Origin: DASQZJ01 sp035638775
GTDB lineage: Bacteria > Pseudomonadota > Gammaproteobacteria > UBA5335 > SLRW01
NCBI GenBank assembly: GCA_035638775.1
Contig: DASQZJ010000012.1
Location: 62,001 to 126,000, forward strand
Length of the DNA stretch: 64,000 nucleotides
Reading direction: 5' to 3'
Of this stretch, positions 24,856-33,226 are shown piece by piece (positions within the stretch are counted from its first letter, which is position 1; every line of letters begins with the position of its first letter). The notes beneath the pieces are model-generated. The model did no database searches. It had not been told where the DNA came from and was given only the letters and a program-made list of their open reading frames with translations. Position numbers and translations under genes: made by a program.

Positions 24856-25911
24856 TCAGCCACGCAGCGTTTCCAGCACCGCCCGGCCGTCCCGGACGTT
24901 GACCGCCCCGGCCAGCGCGGGATCGGATTCCCAGTCGCCCGCCGCCAGTCGTTCGACATAGGGTGTGAGAACCGCCGACAGCGCCTGGGACGCCGTTCGC
25001 GGTACCGCCCCGGGCATGTTGGTGACGGTGAAATGGATCACGTCGTCGACCACGTAGGTGGGCTCGTCGTAGGTGGTCGGACGCGTGGTCTCGACGCAGC
25101 CGCCCTGGTCCACCGACACGTCCACGATCACGCTGCCCGAGGGCATGCTGCGGACCATGGCGGCGTCGACCACGCGCGGTGCCCGGGCGCCGGGCACCAG
25201 CACGGCCCCGATCACGATATCCGCGCCTGCCACTGCCTCGCGGACGGCGTCCGCGTACGGGAACAGCGCGGTCACGCCGGTTCCGAGGGGATGCACGCTG
25301 GCGAGGCGTTCGCGGTCGAGATCAAACGCAATCACCTCGCTGCCCGTATCGACCGCCAACTGCGCTGCAGCCATGCCGGCCGAGCCGCAGCCGAGCACCA
25401 CCACGCGGCCCCTCGGCGCCCCGGTGATGCCTCCGAGCAGCAGGCCGCGCCCCCCCTGGGGGCGGTGCAGCAGATGAGCCCCGATCTGCACCGACAGGCG
25501 CCCGGCGATCTCGCTCATCGGCGCGAGCAGCGGCAGCCCGCCGTTCTTTTCCACCGTCTCGAACGCGACCGCGGTCAGGCCGATCCGGCAGAGAGCATCC
25601 TTCAGCTCCGGCAGCGCGGCCAGGTGCAGGAAGCAGAAAAGCAGATGATCCGGGCGCAGCAGCTCGAGCTCCCGGCCCACCGGCTCCTTCACCTTCACGA
25701 CCAGGCGCGCCGCCTCGTAGAGTCCGGCCGGATCGTCGGCGAAGCGGGCTCCGGCCGCCGCGTAGGCATCGTCCGGGTAGCCGCTGGCCCTTCCGGCGCC
25801 GCGCTCGACCCACACCTCGTGCCCGAGCGCCACCAGGTGGGCACACGCCTCCGGTACCAGTGCAACACGTCCTTCCAGCGGCTTTCGTTCCCGCGGCACG
25901 CCTATGCGCAT
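24856..25911 (-). CDS. ald: alanine dehydrogenase
   Basis: A 351-residue NAD-dependent L-alanine dehydrogenase/PNT family enzyme interconverting alanine and pyruvate with ammonia. N-terminal MRIGVPRERKPLEGRVALVP contains the substrate Arg and RVAL signature; VVKVKEP holds the substrate-binding Lys; VVVLGCGSAGMAAAQLAVDT is the NAD-binding glycine motif. It is about 20 residues shorter than most Ald proteins. Start is the ATG at 25911 after GGGGGC; the long open extension lacks homology. It faces the same way as ftsK but has its own -10-like element. Confidence 0.9.
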   Translation of the reverse strand: MRIGVPRERKPLEGRVALVPEACAHLVALGHEVWVERGAGRASGYPDDAYAAAGARFADDPAGLYEAARLVVKVKEPVGRELELLRPDHLLFCFLHLAALPELKDALCRIGLTAVAFETVEKNGGLPLLAPMSEIAGRLSVQIGAHLLHRPQGGRGLLLGGITGAPRGRVVVLGCGSAGMAAAQLAVDTGSEVIAFDLDRERLASVHPLGTGVTALFPYADAVREAVAGADIVIGAVLVPGARAPRVVDAAMVRSMPSGSVIVDVSVDQGGCVETTRPTTYDEPTYVVDDVIHFTVTNMPGAVPRTASQALSAVLTPYVERLAAGDWESDPALAGAVNVRDGRAVLETLRG

Positions 25912-25948
25912 CAAGCCCCCGCTTGCAGCCTTCGCGAATGGTCGCCCC

Positions 25949-25954
25949 AGTATA
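25949..25954 (-). promoter_or_regulatory. -10 element for ald
   Basis: TATACT on the minus strand, about 37 bp before the ald ATG, with no clear -35. It lies in the 258-bp ald/COG3146 divergent gap, which otherwise shows no gene. Confidence 0.4.
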
Positions 25955-26155
25955 CATGAGGCACCCGCACCCGGAGCCGTTGGACAGCCGCGGCCGCCGT
26001 CGGTTTCCCCCGGCGCGCGCCCGCTGATCCCTCGGCCGAGCCGGCGAGCTGCGGGAGGGGCAGCGCCGCGGCGGTGCACCGCGGAGGGGCGACAGCGCGC
26101 GGAGCGGTCGACGGGCGCGCCGGCCGGGACGTGGCCTTACCCCGGACCGGCTTAG

Positions 26156-26161
26156 TAGAAT
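26156..26161 (+). promoter_or_regulatory. -10 element almost touching the COG3146 start
   Basis: TAGAAT ends 8 nt before the ATG at 26170. If used, transcription would start within about 2 nt of the start codon, giving a nearly leaderless mRNA. No convincing -35. Confidence 0.35.
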
Positions 26162-26169
26162 GGCCCGTC

Positions 26170-27351
26170 ATGCAGACCGAGATCTGCTCCAGCCTGGCGG
26201 AACTGTCGGCGGCCGAGTGGAACCGCCTCAACCCCGACGGTTACCCCTTCACCCGGTACGAGTTCCTGGTCGCGCTGGAACGCCACGGCTGCGTGGGGCG
26301 CGGAACCGGGTGGCACCCCCGGCACCTGCTGCTGCGCGACCGCCAGCATCGGCTCGTGGGCGCCCTGCCGCTGTACCTCAAGGATCACTCGATGGGGGAG
26401 TTCGTGTTCGACTGGGCCTGGGCCGACGCGTACGAGCGCCACGGGCTGGCCTACTATCCCCGCCTGGTCGCTGCCGTCCCCTTCACCCCCGTCACCGGAC
26501 CGAGACTGCTCACACCCGGAGCCGAGGCCCTGCGCAGCAGCGCTACGGACCCGGCACAGGTGCGCCGGACCCTGGCCGATGCGGCGGTGGAATACGCCCG
26601 CGAGCTCGGGGTCTCTTCCCTGCACTGCCTGTTTCCGGGCGAGGACGACCGTGACAGCCTCGCCCGGCAGGGCCTGCTGCTGCGCAAGGCCTGCCAGTTC
26701 CACTGGCACAACCACGGCTACGCCGAATTCGATGACCTGCTCGGCGCGTTCAGCTCCGCCAAGCGCAAGAAGATCCGCCGGGAAAGGCGCCGCGTGAGCG
26801 AAGCCGGGATCCGCATGGAGCGCGTGCGGGGCGACCGGCTCGATCCGGCCTTGTGGCCGGCGATCCACCGCTTGTACGCGAGCACCTACCACATGCGTGG
26901 CCGTCTGCCCTACCTCGGTCGCCCGTTCTTCGAGGAGATCAGCCGCACCATGGGCGAGCAGCTGGTTCTTGTCCTGGCGTGGACCCGGGGAAATCTCCCG
27001 GTCGCGGCGGCCATCACGCTGCGCGATGATGCGGCGCTGTACGGGCGCCACTGGGGCGCGGACGCGGACTACCACAGCCTGCACTTCGAGGCCTGCTACT
27101 ACCAGGGGCTGGAATACTGCATCGAGGCGGGCCTCGCGCGCTTCGATCCGGGCACCCAGGGCGAGCACAAGGTGAGCCGCGGATTCCTGCCGGTCGCCAC
27201 CTGGTCGGCGCACTGGATCGCGGACCCGCGTTTCCGGGACGCGATCGCGGATTTCGTGCAGCGCGAGGTCCGCTACGTGGACGGCTACATCGAGGAGATG
27301 CGGACCCATTCGCCCTACCGGTCGGGTGATGCGGCCGGGGCAGCCTCATGA
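26170..27351 (+). CDS. COG3146 GNAT/FemAB-like acyltransferase
   Basis: A 393-residue protein of the COG3146 (DUF482, peptidogalycan-like) family, predicted to have a GNAT/FemAB-type acyl transfer fold. Recognisable segments are NPDGYPFTRYEFLVALER, FVFDWAWADAYERHGLAYYP, FSSAKRKKIRRERRRV and FDPGTQGEHKVSRGF. No substrate is established for the family. Its stop overlaps the aat start by 4 bp (ATGA), so it is translationally coupled to N-degron transferases, which share the same acyltransferase superfold; a protein or peptide substrate is a reasonable guess but unproven. Confidence 0.82.
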   Translation: MQTEICSSLAELSAAEWNRLNPDGYPFTRYEFLVALERHGCVGRGTGWHPRHLLLRDRQHRLVGALPLYLKDHSMGEFVFDWAWADAYERHGLAYYPRLVAAVPFTPVTGPRLLTPGAEALRSSATDPAQVRRTLADAAVEYARELGVSSLHCLFPGEDDRDSLARQGLLLRKACQFHWHNHGYAEFDDLLGAFSSAKRKKIRRERRRVSEAGIRMERVRGDRLDPALWPAIHRLYASTYHMRGRLPYLGRPFFEEISRTMGEQLVLVLAWTRGNLPVAAAITLRDDAALYGRHWGADADYHSLHFEACYYQGLEYCIEAGLARFDPGTQGEHKVSRGFLPVATWSAHWIADPRFRDAIADFVQREVRYVDGYIEEMRTHSPYRSGDAAGAAS

Positions 27352-28067
27352 GCGGCATCGCCTGGATCGATGCCAGGGCTCCTGCATGCGCCTTCCCCGA
27401 CCCCTCGCGGGCCCTGCGCCATCCCAACGGGCTGCTGGCCGCGGGCGGCGACCTCGGGCCCGAACGGCTGATCGCGGCCTACAAGCGCGGCATCTTCCCA
27501 TGGTACAGCGCGGGTGAGCCGATCCTCTGGTGGTCGCCCGACCCGCGCACGGTATTCCTCCCCGGCGGCGTGCACGTTTCGCGGCGCCTCGCGCGCCGGC
27601 TTCGCCGCGGCGAATTCGGGGTTACCCTGGATCGGGATTTCGCCGCGGTGGTACGCGGCTGTGCCGAACCGAGGCGCGACCACGAGGGCACCTGGCTGAC
27701 CCCGGAGATGCAGCAGGCCTACTGCCGGCTGCACGCCCTGGGAGTCGCCCACTCGGTCGAGGTGTGGGCCGGCGACGAGCTGGCCGGCGGGCTGTACGGC
27801 GTGGCCCTCGGCCGGGTCTTCTTCGGCGAATCCATGTTCCGCCGGCGCAGCGACGCATCCAAGGTGGCCCTGGCGGTGCTTTCCCGCCAGCTTCGGCTGT
27901 GGAACTTCCTGGTCTTCGACTGCCAGGTCGGCTCGCCCCACCTGTATCGCATGGGTGCCGTGGACATCCCCCGCCAGCGGTTTCTGGAGCTGGTCCAGCG
28001 CGGCACGCTGGGCGACCGGCCGGCCCCGGGACCCTGGCGTCTCGACGATCAGGCGGGTGCCTCGTGA
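27348..28067 (+). CDS. aat: leucyl/phenylalanyl-tRNA--protein transferase
   Basis: A 239-residue Aat that adds Leu or Phe from aminoacyl-tRNA to proteins with N-terminal Arg, Lys or Met, creating N-degrons for ClpS/ClpAP. Family marks are NGLLAAGGDLGPERLIAAYK, GIFPWYS, ILWWSPDPRTV, GTWLTPEMQQAY, LAGGLYGVALGRVFFGESMF and FDCQVGSPHL. Starts within the COG3146 stop codon (4-bp overlap) and overlaps the next transferase gene by 4 bp. clpA and clpS lie 1.1-3.9 kb downstream. Confidence 0.97.
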   Translation: MSGIAWIDARAPACAFPDPSRALRHPNGLLAAGGDLGPERLIAAYKRGIFPWYSAGEPILWWSPDPRTVFLPGGVHVSRRLARRLRRGEFGVTLDRDFAAVVRGCAEPRRDHEGTWLTPEMQQAYCRLHALGVAHSVEVWAGDELAGGLYGVALGRVFFGESMFRRRSDASKVALAVLSRQLRLWNFLVFDCQVGSPHLYRMGAVDIPRQRFLELVQRGTLGDRPAPGPWRLDDQAGAS

Positions 28068-28831
28068 CGCGCAACCGCGGGACTGGCCACGATCCCGTCG
28101 GGCCACGGTCCCTGCGGGTGATCCGGGGTCCCGAGCACCCCTGCGGCTATCTGCCCGGCCGGGTCGCGCGCAATGTCTATTTCGACCCGCGCGAGTATCC
28201 CGATCGGGAACTGCACGCCCGGCTCAGCGCACGGGGATTCCGCCGCAGCGGACCGTACCTCTACCGGCCCCACTGCGACGGCTGCCGTGCCTGCGTCCCG
28301 AGCCGCATCCCCGTCGCCGAGTTCCGCCCGGACCGCTCCCAGAGGCGTACCTGGCGGCGCAACCGGGACCTCCGCGTCGGCGTCGTCGCGCCGGTGTTCC
28401 GGGAAGAGCACTACCGCCTCTACGCCGCGTACACGGCCGCCCGCCATCCGGGCGGCGGCATGGACGGGAGCTCCCGCGAGCAGTACCGGTTCTTCATCCA
28501 CAGCGACTGGAGCGACACCGCCCTGTGGGAGTTCCGCCGGGACCGGCAGCTGCTCGCGGTGGCGGTGGTGGACGCCATGGCCGACGGCCTCTCCGCGATG
28601 TACACCTTCTTCGATCCGCGGCAGCGGCGCCGCGGGCTCGGCATCTACGCCATCCTCTGCCAGATCGAGGAAGCCCGGCGCCGCGGCCTGCCGTGGCTCT
28701 ACCTGGGCTTCTGGATCGCGGGCCACGCCAAGATGGACTACAAGGTGGACTTCCGTCCCGTGGAGCTGCGCACGGACCAGGGCTGGGTGCGGTACCATCG
28801 CGGCGAGGGGCCGCCCGCGCGCGGCAGTTGA
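28064..28831 (+). CDS. bpt: aspartate/glutamate leucyltransferase (Bpt)
   Basis: A 255-residue arginyltransferase-family enzyme. In bacteria such as Vibrio vulnificus, Bpt transfers Leu to N-terminal Asp or Glu, feeding the same ClpS-recognised N-degron route as Aat. The N-terminal CGYLPGRVARNVYFDP and CDGCRACVPSRIPV contain the cysteines conserved in the ATE N-domain; the C-terminal part has LSAMYTFFDP and GIYAILCQIEEAR. The start is GTG at 28064, overlapping the aat stop (GTGA). Older annotations call it ate. Confidence 0.93.
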   Translation: MTRNRGTGHDPVGPRSLRVIRGPEHPCGYLPGRVARNVYFDPREYPDRELHARLSARGFRRSGPYLYRPHCDGCRACVPSRIPVAEFRPDRSQRRTWRRNRDLRVGVVAPVFREEHYRLYAAYTAARHPGGGMDGSSREQYRFFIHSDWSDTALWEFRRDRQLLAVAVVDAMADGLSAMYTFFDPRQRRRGLGIYAILCQIEEARRRGLPWLYLGFWIAGHAKMDYKVDFRPVELRTDQGWVRYHRGEGPPARGS

Positions 28832-28856
28832 AGGGGTCGGGGGCTTGAGGCAAAAT
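28828..28856 (+). promoter_or_regulatory. sigma-70 promoter for infA
   Basis: TTGAAG (28828-28833, overlapping the bpt stop codon), a 17-bp spacer, CAAAAT (28851-28856). The predicted leader to the infA ATG is about 55 nt. Confidence 0.55.
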
Positions 28857-28918
28857 CCGCATCCTCAGCCGGTCCGCCGCGACGGACCACCGAACCGCGT
28901 CTGACACCGAGGAGTCGA

Positions 28919-29137
28919 ATGGCGAAAGAGGACCTGATCGAGATGCAGGGGCGGGTCGTCGAAACCCTCCCCAACACGACCTTCCGCGTCGAGCTGGAGA
29001 ACGGGCATGTCGTCACCGCCCACATTTCCGGCAAGATGCGCAAGCACTATATCCGCATCCTCACCGGTGACAAGGTCACCGTCCAGCTCACCCCTTACGA
29101 CCTCAGCAAGGGACGCATCGTCTACCGTGGCCGCTAG
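28919..29137 (+). CDS. infA: translation initiation factor IF-1
   Basis: A 72-residue OB-fold factor that blocks the ribosomal A site during initiation. The sequence is canonical: MAKEDLIEMQGRVVETLPNT, VTAHISGKMRKHYIRILTGD, and closing KGRIVYRGR. GAGGAGTCGA precedes the ATG. It converges with clpA across a strong hairpin. Confidence 0.98.
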   Translation: MAKEDLIEMQGRVVETLPNTTFRVELENGHVVTAHISGKMRKHYIRILTGDKVTVQLTPYDLSKGRIVYRGR

Positions 29138-29139
29138 CA

Positions 29140-29176
29140 CGGTCGGTGTGGCGGACGCTTCCCGCCGCACCGACCG
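29140..29176. terminator. bidirectional hairpin between infA and clpA
   Basis: A 15-bp stem (29140-29154 with 29162-29176, one G-U) and a 7-nt loop, centred between the convergent infA and clpA stops. It lacks a T tract on either side, so termination may be Rho-assisted or the hairpin may protect 3' ends. Confidence 0.55.
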
Positions 29177-29200
29177 GGGCCGCGGGCATCGCCCGCCGCT

Positions 29201-31456
29201 TCAGGCCGCGACCGTCTGGACGTCGAGCACCAGCCGTCCACCCTCCTCGCGAACCTTGACCTTGCCGCCGCCGCTCAGGCGGCCGAACAGGATCTCGTCC
29301 GCCAGCGGACGCTTGATGTTCTCCTGGATGACGCGCGCCATCGGACGGGCGCCCATCTGCGGATCGTAGCCCTTGTCCGCGAGCCAGCTCCGGGCGGCAC
29401 GGGTCACCTCGATCTCGACGCCCTTGCCTTCCAGCTGGACCTCCAGCTCCATGATGAACTTGTCCACCACGTGCGCCACGTTCTCCGGATCCAGCGAACG
29501 GAACTGGATAATCGCATCCAGCCGGTTGCGGAACTCGGGCGTGAACGTACGCCGGACGACTTCCATGGCATCCGTGGAGTGATCCTGGGTGGTGAACCCG
29601 ATGGAGCGCTTGGTCATCGTCTCGGCACCGGCGTTGGTGGTCATCACGATGATCACGTTGCGGAAATCGGCCTTGCGGCCGTTGTTGTCCGTCAGCGTGC
29701 CGTGATCCATCACCTGCAGCAGCAGGTTGAACACGTCCGGATGCGCCTTCTCGATCTCGTCCAGCAGCAGCACCGAGTGGGGGTGCTTGAGGATCGCGTC
29801 CGTGAGCAGCCCGCCCTGGTCGAAGCCGACGTAGCCCGGGGGCGCACCGATCAGGCGGGACACCGTGTGGCGCTCCATGTACTCCGACATGTCGAAGCGC
29901 AGCAGCTCGATCCCCATGATCCGGGCGAGCTGCCGGGTCACCTCGGTCTTGCCGACGCCGGTCGGGCCGGCGAACAGGAACGAGCCGATGGGCCGGTCCG
30001 GGCTGCCCAGGCCGGAACGGGACATCTTGATCGCGTTGCTCAGCGTGGTGATCGCCTCGTCCTGGCCGAAGATCGCCAGCTTGAGGTTGCGCTCCAGGTT
30101 GCGCAGCACGTCCATGTCGGTGCTGGAGACCTGGCGTGGCGGAATCCGCGCCACCTTGGCCACGATCGCCTCGACATCGCCCACCGACACGGTCTTCTTG
30201 CGCTTCGAGGCCGGGCGCAGGCGCAGGTTGGCCCCGGCCTCGTCGATGATGTCGATGGCCTTGTCCGGCAGGCGGCGATCGTTGATGTAGCGCGCGGACA
30301 GCTCGGCCGCCGCCTTCAGGGCCGGACTCGTGTAGCGCACCGAGTGGTGCGACTCGAAGTGCGGCTTGAGCCCCTTGAGGATGCGGTAGGTCTCGTCGAC
30401 GGTCGGCTCGGACACGTCGATCTTCTGGAAGCGCCGCGCCAGCGCGCGATCCTTCTCGAAGATTCCGCGGTACTCGTGGTAGGTGGTCGAGCCGATGCAC
30501 TTGAGCTCGCCCGAGGCCAGCACCGGCTTGATCAGGTTGGAGGCATCCATAACGCCGCCGGACGCCGCGCCCGCGCCGATGATGGTATGAATCTCGTCGA
30601 TGAACAGCATCGCGCCCGGATCCTTGCCCAGCTGCGCAAGCACGCCCTTGAGCCGCTTTTCGAAGTCGCCCCGGTACTTGGTGCCCGCCACCAGGGCGCC
30701 GAGGTCCAGGGCGTAGATGGTGCTCTTGGCCAGCACCTCGGGCACTCGCCGCTGGGTAATCAGCCAGGCCAGGCCCTCGGCGATGGCGGTTTTGCCCACG
30801 CCGGCGTCTCCCACCAGCAGCGGATTGTTCTTGCGCCGGCGGCACAGCACCTGGATCACGCGCTCGATCTCGTACTCGCGCCCGATCAGGGGATCGATCC
30901 GCCCCGTCCGCGCCTGCCGGTTGAGATTGGTCGCATACAGCTCCAGCGGGGTGTTGCCGGTCTCCTCGCGCTCGCCGCTTTCCTCGGTGTCCTCGCGCAC
31001 CTCTTCCGATTCCTCGCCGTCGTGCACCTTGCGGATGCCGTGCGAGATGTAGTTGACCACGTCCAGGCGGGTGACCGCCTGCTTGTTGAGCAGGTACACC
31101 GCGTGCGAGTCCTGCTCGCTGAAGATCGCGACCAGCACGTTGATCCCGGTGACTTCCTTCTTGCCGGCCGACTGCACGTGGAAGAACGCGCGCTGGAGCA
31201 CGCGCTGGAAGCCCAGCGTGGGCTGCACGTCCTGGGTATCGAGATTGTCGCGCACCGGGGTGTTGGCCTCGATGAAGTCGCGCAGGTCGCGGCTCAGCGT
31301 ATCGAGGTCGGATCCGCAGACGCGCAACACCTCGGCCACCATCGAGTTGTCCAGCAACGCCAGGAGAAGGTGCTCCACGGTGATGAACTCGTGCCGCTTC
31401 TCCCGCGCGTCGTTGAACGCCGCGTTGATGGTGTACTCAAGCTCTTTGCTCAGCAT
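29201..31456 (-). CDS. clpA: ATP-dependent Clp protease ATP-binding subunit ClpA
   Basis: A 751-residue AAA+ unfoldase that feeds ClpP and receives N-degron substrates from ClpS. The N domain (MLSKELEYTINAAFNDAREK) binds ClpS; D1 has Walker A GDAGVGKTAIAEGLAW and D2 GPTGVGKTEVTRQLAR, with GFTTQDHSTDAM resembling the IGF/L-type ClpP-docking loop region (RSIGFTTQ). Length is typical. The ATG at 31456 fits the family start. clpS lies 178 bp upstream on the same strand. Confidence 0.97.
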   Translation of the reverse strand: MLSKELEYTINAAFNDAREKRHEFITVEHLLLALLDNSMVAEVLRVCGSDLDTLSRDLRDFIEANTPVRDNLDTQDVQPTLGFQRVLQRAFFHVQSAGKKEVTGINVLVAIFSEQDSHAVYLLNKQAVTRLDVVNYISHGIRKVHDGEESEEVREDTEESGEREETGNTPLELYATNLNRQARTGRIDPLIGREYEIERVIQVLCRRRKNNPLLVGDAGVGKTAIAEGLAWLITQRRVPEVLAKSTIYALDLGALVAGTKYRGDFEKRLKGVLAQLGKDPGAMLFIDEIHTIIGAGAASGGVMDASNLIKPVLASGELKCIGSTTYHEYRGIFEKDRALARRFQKIDVSEPTVDETYRILKGLKPHFESHHSVRYTSPALKAAAELSARYINDRRLPDKAIDIIDEAGANLRLRPASKRKKTVSVGDVEAIVAKVARIPPRQVSSTDMDVLRNLERNLKLAIFGQDEAITTLSNAIKMSRSGLGSPDRPIGSFLFAGPTGVGKTEVTRQLARIMGIELLRFDMSEYMERHTVSRLIGAPPGYVGFDQGGLLTDAILKHPHSVLLLDEIEKAHPDVFNLLLQVMDHGTLTDNNGRKADFRNVIIVMTTNAGAETMTKRSIGFTTQDHSTDAMEVVRRTFTPEFRNRLDAIIQFRSLDPENVAHVVDKFIMELEVQLEGKGVEIEVTRAARSWLADKGYDPQMGARPMARVIQENIKRPLADEILFGRLSGGGKVKVREEGGRLVLDVQTVAA

Positions 31457-31634
31457 GATCTCTACCCTGGAGGAGCGGTTCCCTCCGCGTGCATTGGCCG
31501 GAAGGCTGCCCGCCTTCCGCATCCGCCGCCACGGCCCCGCTCGCCGCGGCTCACGTCTCTATCATTAGCAGAAATTGCGCCGGCGTCCATCTCGACCGGC
31601 GTGCCGGCGGCCCCGTTGCCCCGTCGAACGGCAG

Positions 31635-31955
31635 TCACGCGCGCTCCATCGAGCACAGCAGCGGATGCTGGTGCTTGCGCGCATACTCGTTCACCTGCGC
31701 GACCTTGGTCTCCGCGATCTCCGCGGTGAAGATGCCGCATACCGCCTTTCCCTGGGTATGGACCTGCAGCATGATCTGGGTGGCCTTGGTGTGCCCCATG
31801 CCGAAAAAGGTCTCCAGCACATGCACGACGAACTCCATCGGCGTGTAGTCGTCGTTCAGGAGCACGACCTTGTACAGCGGCGGTTCCTTGACCTCCGGCC
31901 GCGATTCCTTGACCGCGATGCCTTCATCGCCCTGGGTGTGCTTGCGTTGCGCCAT
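31635..31955 (-). CDS. clpS: ATP-dependent Clp protease adaptor ClpS
   Basis: A 106-residue adaptor that binds N-terminal Leu, Phe, Tyr or Trp and delivers the protein to ClpA. The binding pocket sequence LYKVVLLNDDYTPMEFVVHV (28-47) contains the conserved Asn-Asp-Asp, followed by MLQVHTQGKAVCGIFTAEIA and the terminal LLCSMERA. Length normal. Same strand and just upstream of clpA. Confidence 0.97.
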   Translation of the reverse strand: MAQRKHTQGDEGIAVKESRPEVKEPPLYKVVLLNDDYTPMEFVVHVLETFFGMGHTKATQIMLQVHTQGKAVCGIFTAEIAETKVAQVNEYARKHQHPLLCSMERA

Positions 31956-32259
31956 GACCTGATCCGCTGCCAGCCGCGTGTTGCCCGTGTGCTCCCAGCT
32001 GCCGCACCGCCGGCCGGCGGATGCTCTGGTGGCCACCCGCGTCAGACCGTGCCCCCGCATCGAGGGTTCCCGGCCGCGGGCGGTGAGGGCGACAGCTTCC
32101 CCACAGGGAAATTTTGCGGCGAACGGGATCGCTTTTAAACCCCCCTTCCCCGCCGAAGCCCCTCGCCGGACCCCGTGTTGTGGGGTTCCCCGGGCGCGGG
32201 GTATGATCGACCGCTCCCGGCCTGGAACGCCGGGGCCGGTATACCCTGACCCAGGACTC
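31956..32259. promoter_or_regulatory. clpS/gspC divergent intergenic region
   Basis: A 304-bp stretch with no convincing gene. A TTGTGG (32178-32183), 18-bp spacer, TATGAT (32202-32207) could be the gspC promoter. A short inverted repeat TTCCC-caca-GGGAA lies at 32097-32110, next to the AT-rich patch ATTTTG. TTTAAA near 32136-32141 may belong to a clpS promoter. Confidence 0.4.
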
Positions 32260-33165
32260 ATGGCCGCGGACGGACTCCCAATCGAGCTGCTCCGGCGGGT
32301 GCAGCGCTACCTGCTGGGCCACCTGCCGGAGCTGGTTACGCTGGCGCTGGTGGTGCTGCTGGCGCACGCTGCCGCGGACGCCGTCTGGCAGGCCACCGGC
32401 CAGGCCTTCGCCCCGCCGGCGGGCGCGGATCGGGCCGGGGCGCCGGGCAGGAGCGCCAGCCAGGGTGCCGGGCCCGCGCCGGAGCAGGGTATCAAGCGCA
32501 TCGCCGCCCGCAACCTGTTCGGCCAGGCCCCGCCCCAGAATCCGACGGGCAACGGCCCGATCAACGCGCCGGAGACCGGGCTCAACCTCAAGCTCTACGG
32601 CATCTTCACCTCGGGTCGCGCCGGCCGTTCGCGCGCGATCATCGCCCGGGGCAATCAGGACGAGAAGATCTATGGCGTCGGCGACCAGCTCCCCGGAAAC
32701 GCCGTGGTCACGCACATCTACCCGGACCGGGTGATCATCCGGCGCAACGGCGCGCTGGAGGCTCTCCGGCTGCCCCACGCGAACAAGCAGGACCTGCTGC
32801 ACGGGAGCGCCGCGCAGGGCAACGCCGGCCCGGGGCCGGGCTCCTCCGGCGGCGCGCAGCTGGCGCAGGTCCGCAACCAGATCCTGTCGAACCCGGACAA
32901 GCTCGCCAACCTGGTACGGGTACGCCCGGTCTACCGCAGCGGCAAGCTGGCGGGCTACCGTGTCTACCCGGGCCCGGACGGCTCGCTGTTCCATCGGCTG
33001 GGCCTGCATCCCGGGGATCTCGTGAAGTCCGTCAACGGCGTCGACCTCGACCAGCCGAGCAAGGCCTTCAACCTGATGCAGACCCTCAAGGGCGCCAGCC
33101 AGCTGAGCCTCGTGGTCGATCGCGGGGGCCAGCAGAAGACGGTGACCGTCTCGCTGGACAATTGA
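32260..33165 (+). CDS. gspC: type II secretion system protein GspC with PDZ domain
   Basis: A 301-residue inner-membrane T2SS component linking the inner-membrane platform to the secretin. One N-terminal helix (LPELVTLALVVLLAHAAADA, about 25-45), a Pro/Gly-rich linker, the HR domain (IAARNLFGQ, then LNLKLYGIFTSG and IYGVGDQLPGNAVVTHIYPD) and a C-terminal PDZ (YRVYPGPDGSLFHRLGLHPG, VNGVDL). First gene of gspCDEF; GspC PDZ domains help select substrates. Confidence 0.92.
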   Translation: MAADGLPIELLRRVQRYLLGHLPELVTLALVVLLAHAAADAVWQATGQAFAPPAGADRAGAPGRSASQGAGPAPEQGIKRIAARNLFGQAPPQNPTGNGPINAPETGLNLKLYGIFTSGRAGRSRAIIARGNQDEKIYGVGDQLPGNAVVTHIYPDRVIIRRNGALEALRLPHANKQDLLHGSAAQGNAGPGPGSSGGAQLAQVRNQILSNPDKLANLVRVRPVYRSGKLAGYRVYPGPDGSLFHRLGLHPGDLVKSVNGVDLDQPSKAFNLMQTLKGASQLSLVVDRGGQQKTVTVSLDN

Positions 33166-33226
33166 CGCCGTCACGGCCGACAATCGCCCACACGAAAACC
33201 GCCGCATAAAGCAGAACGGAACCTGC

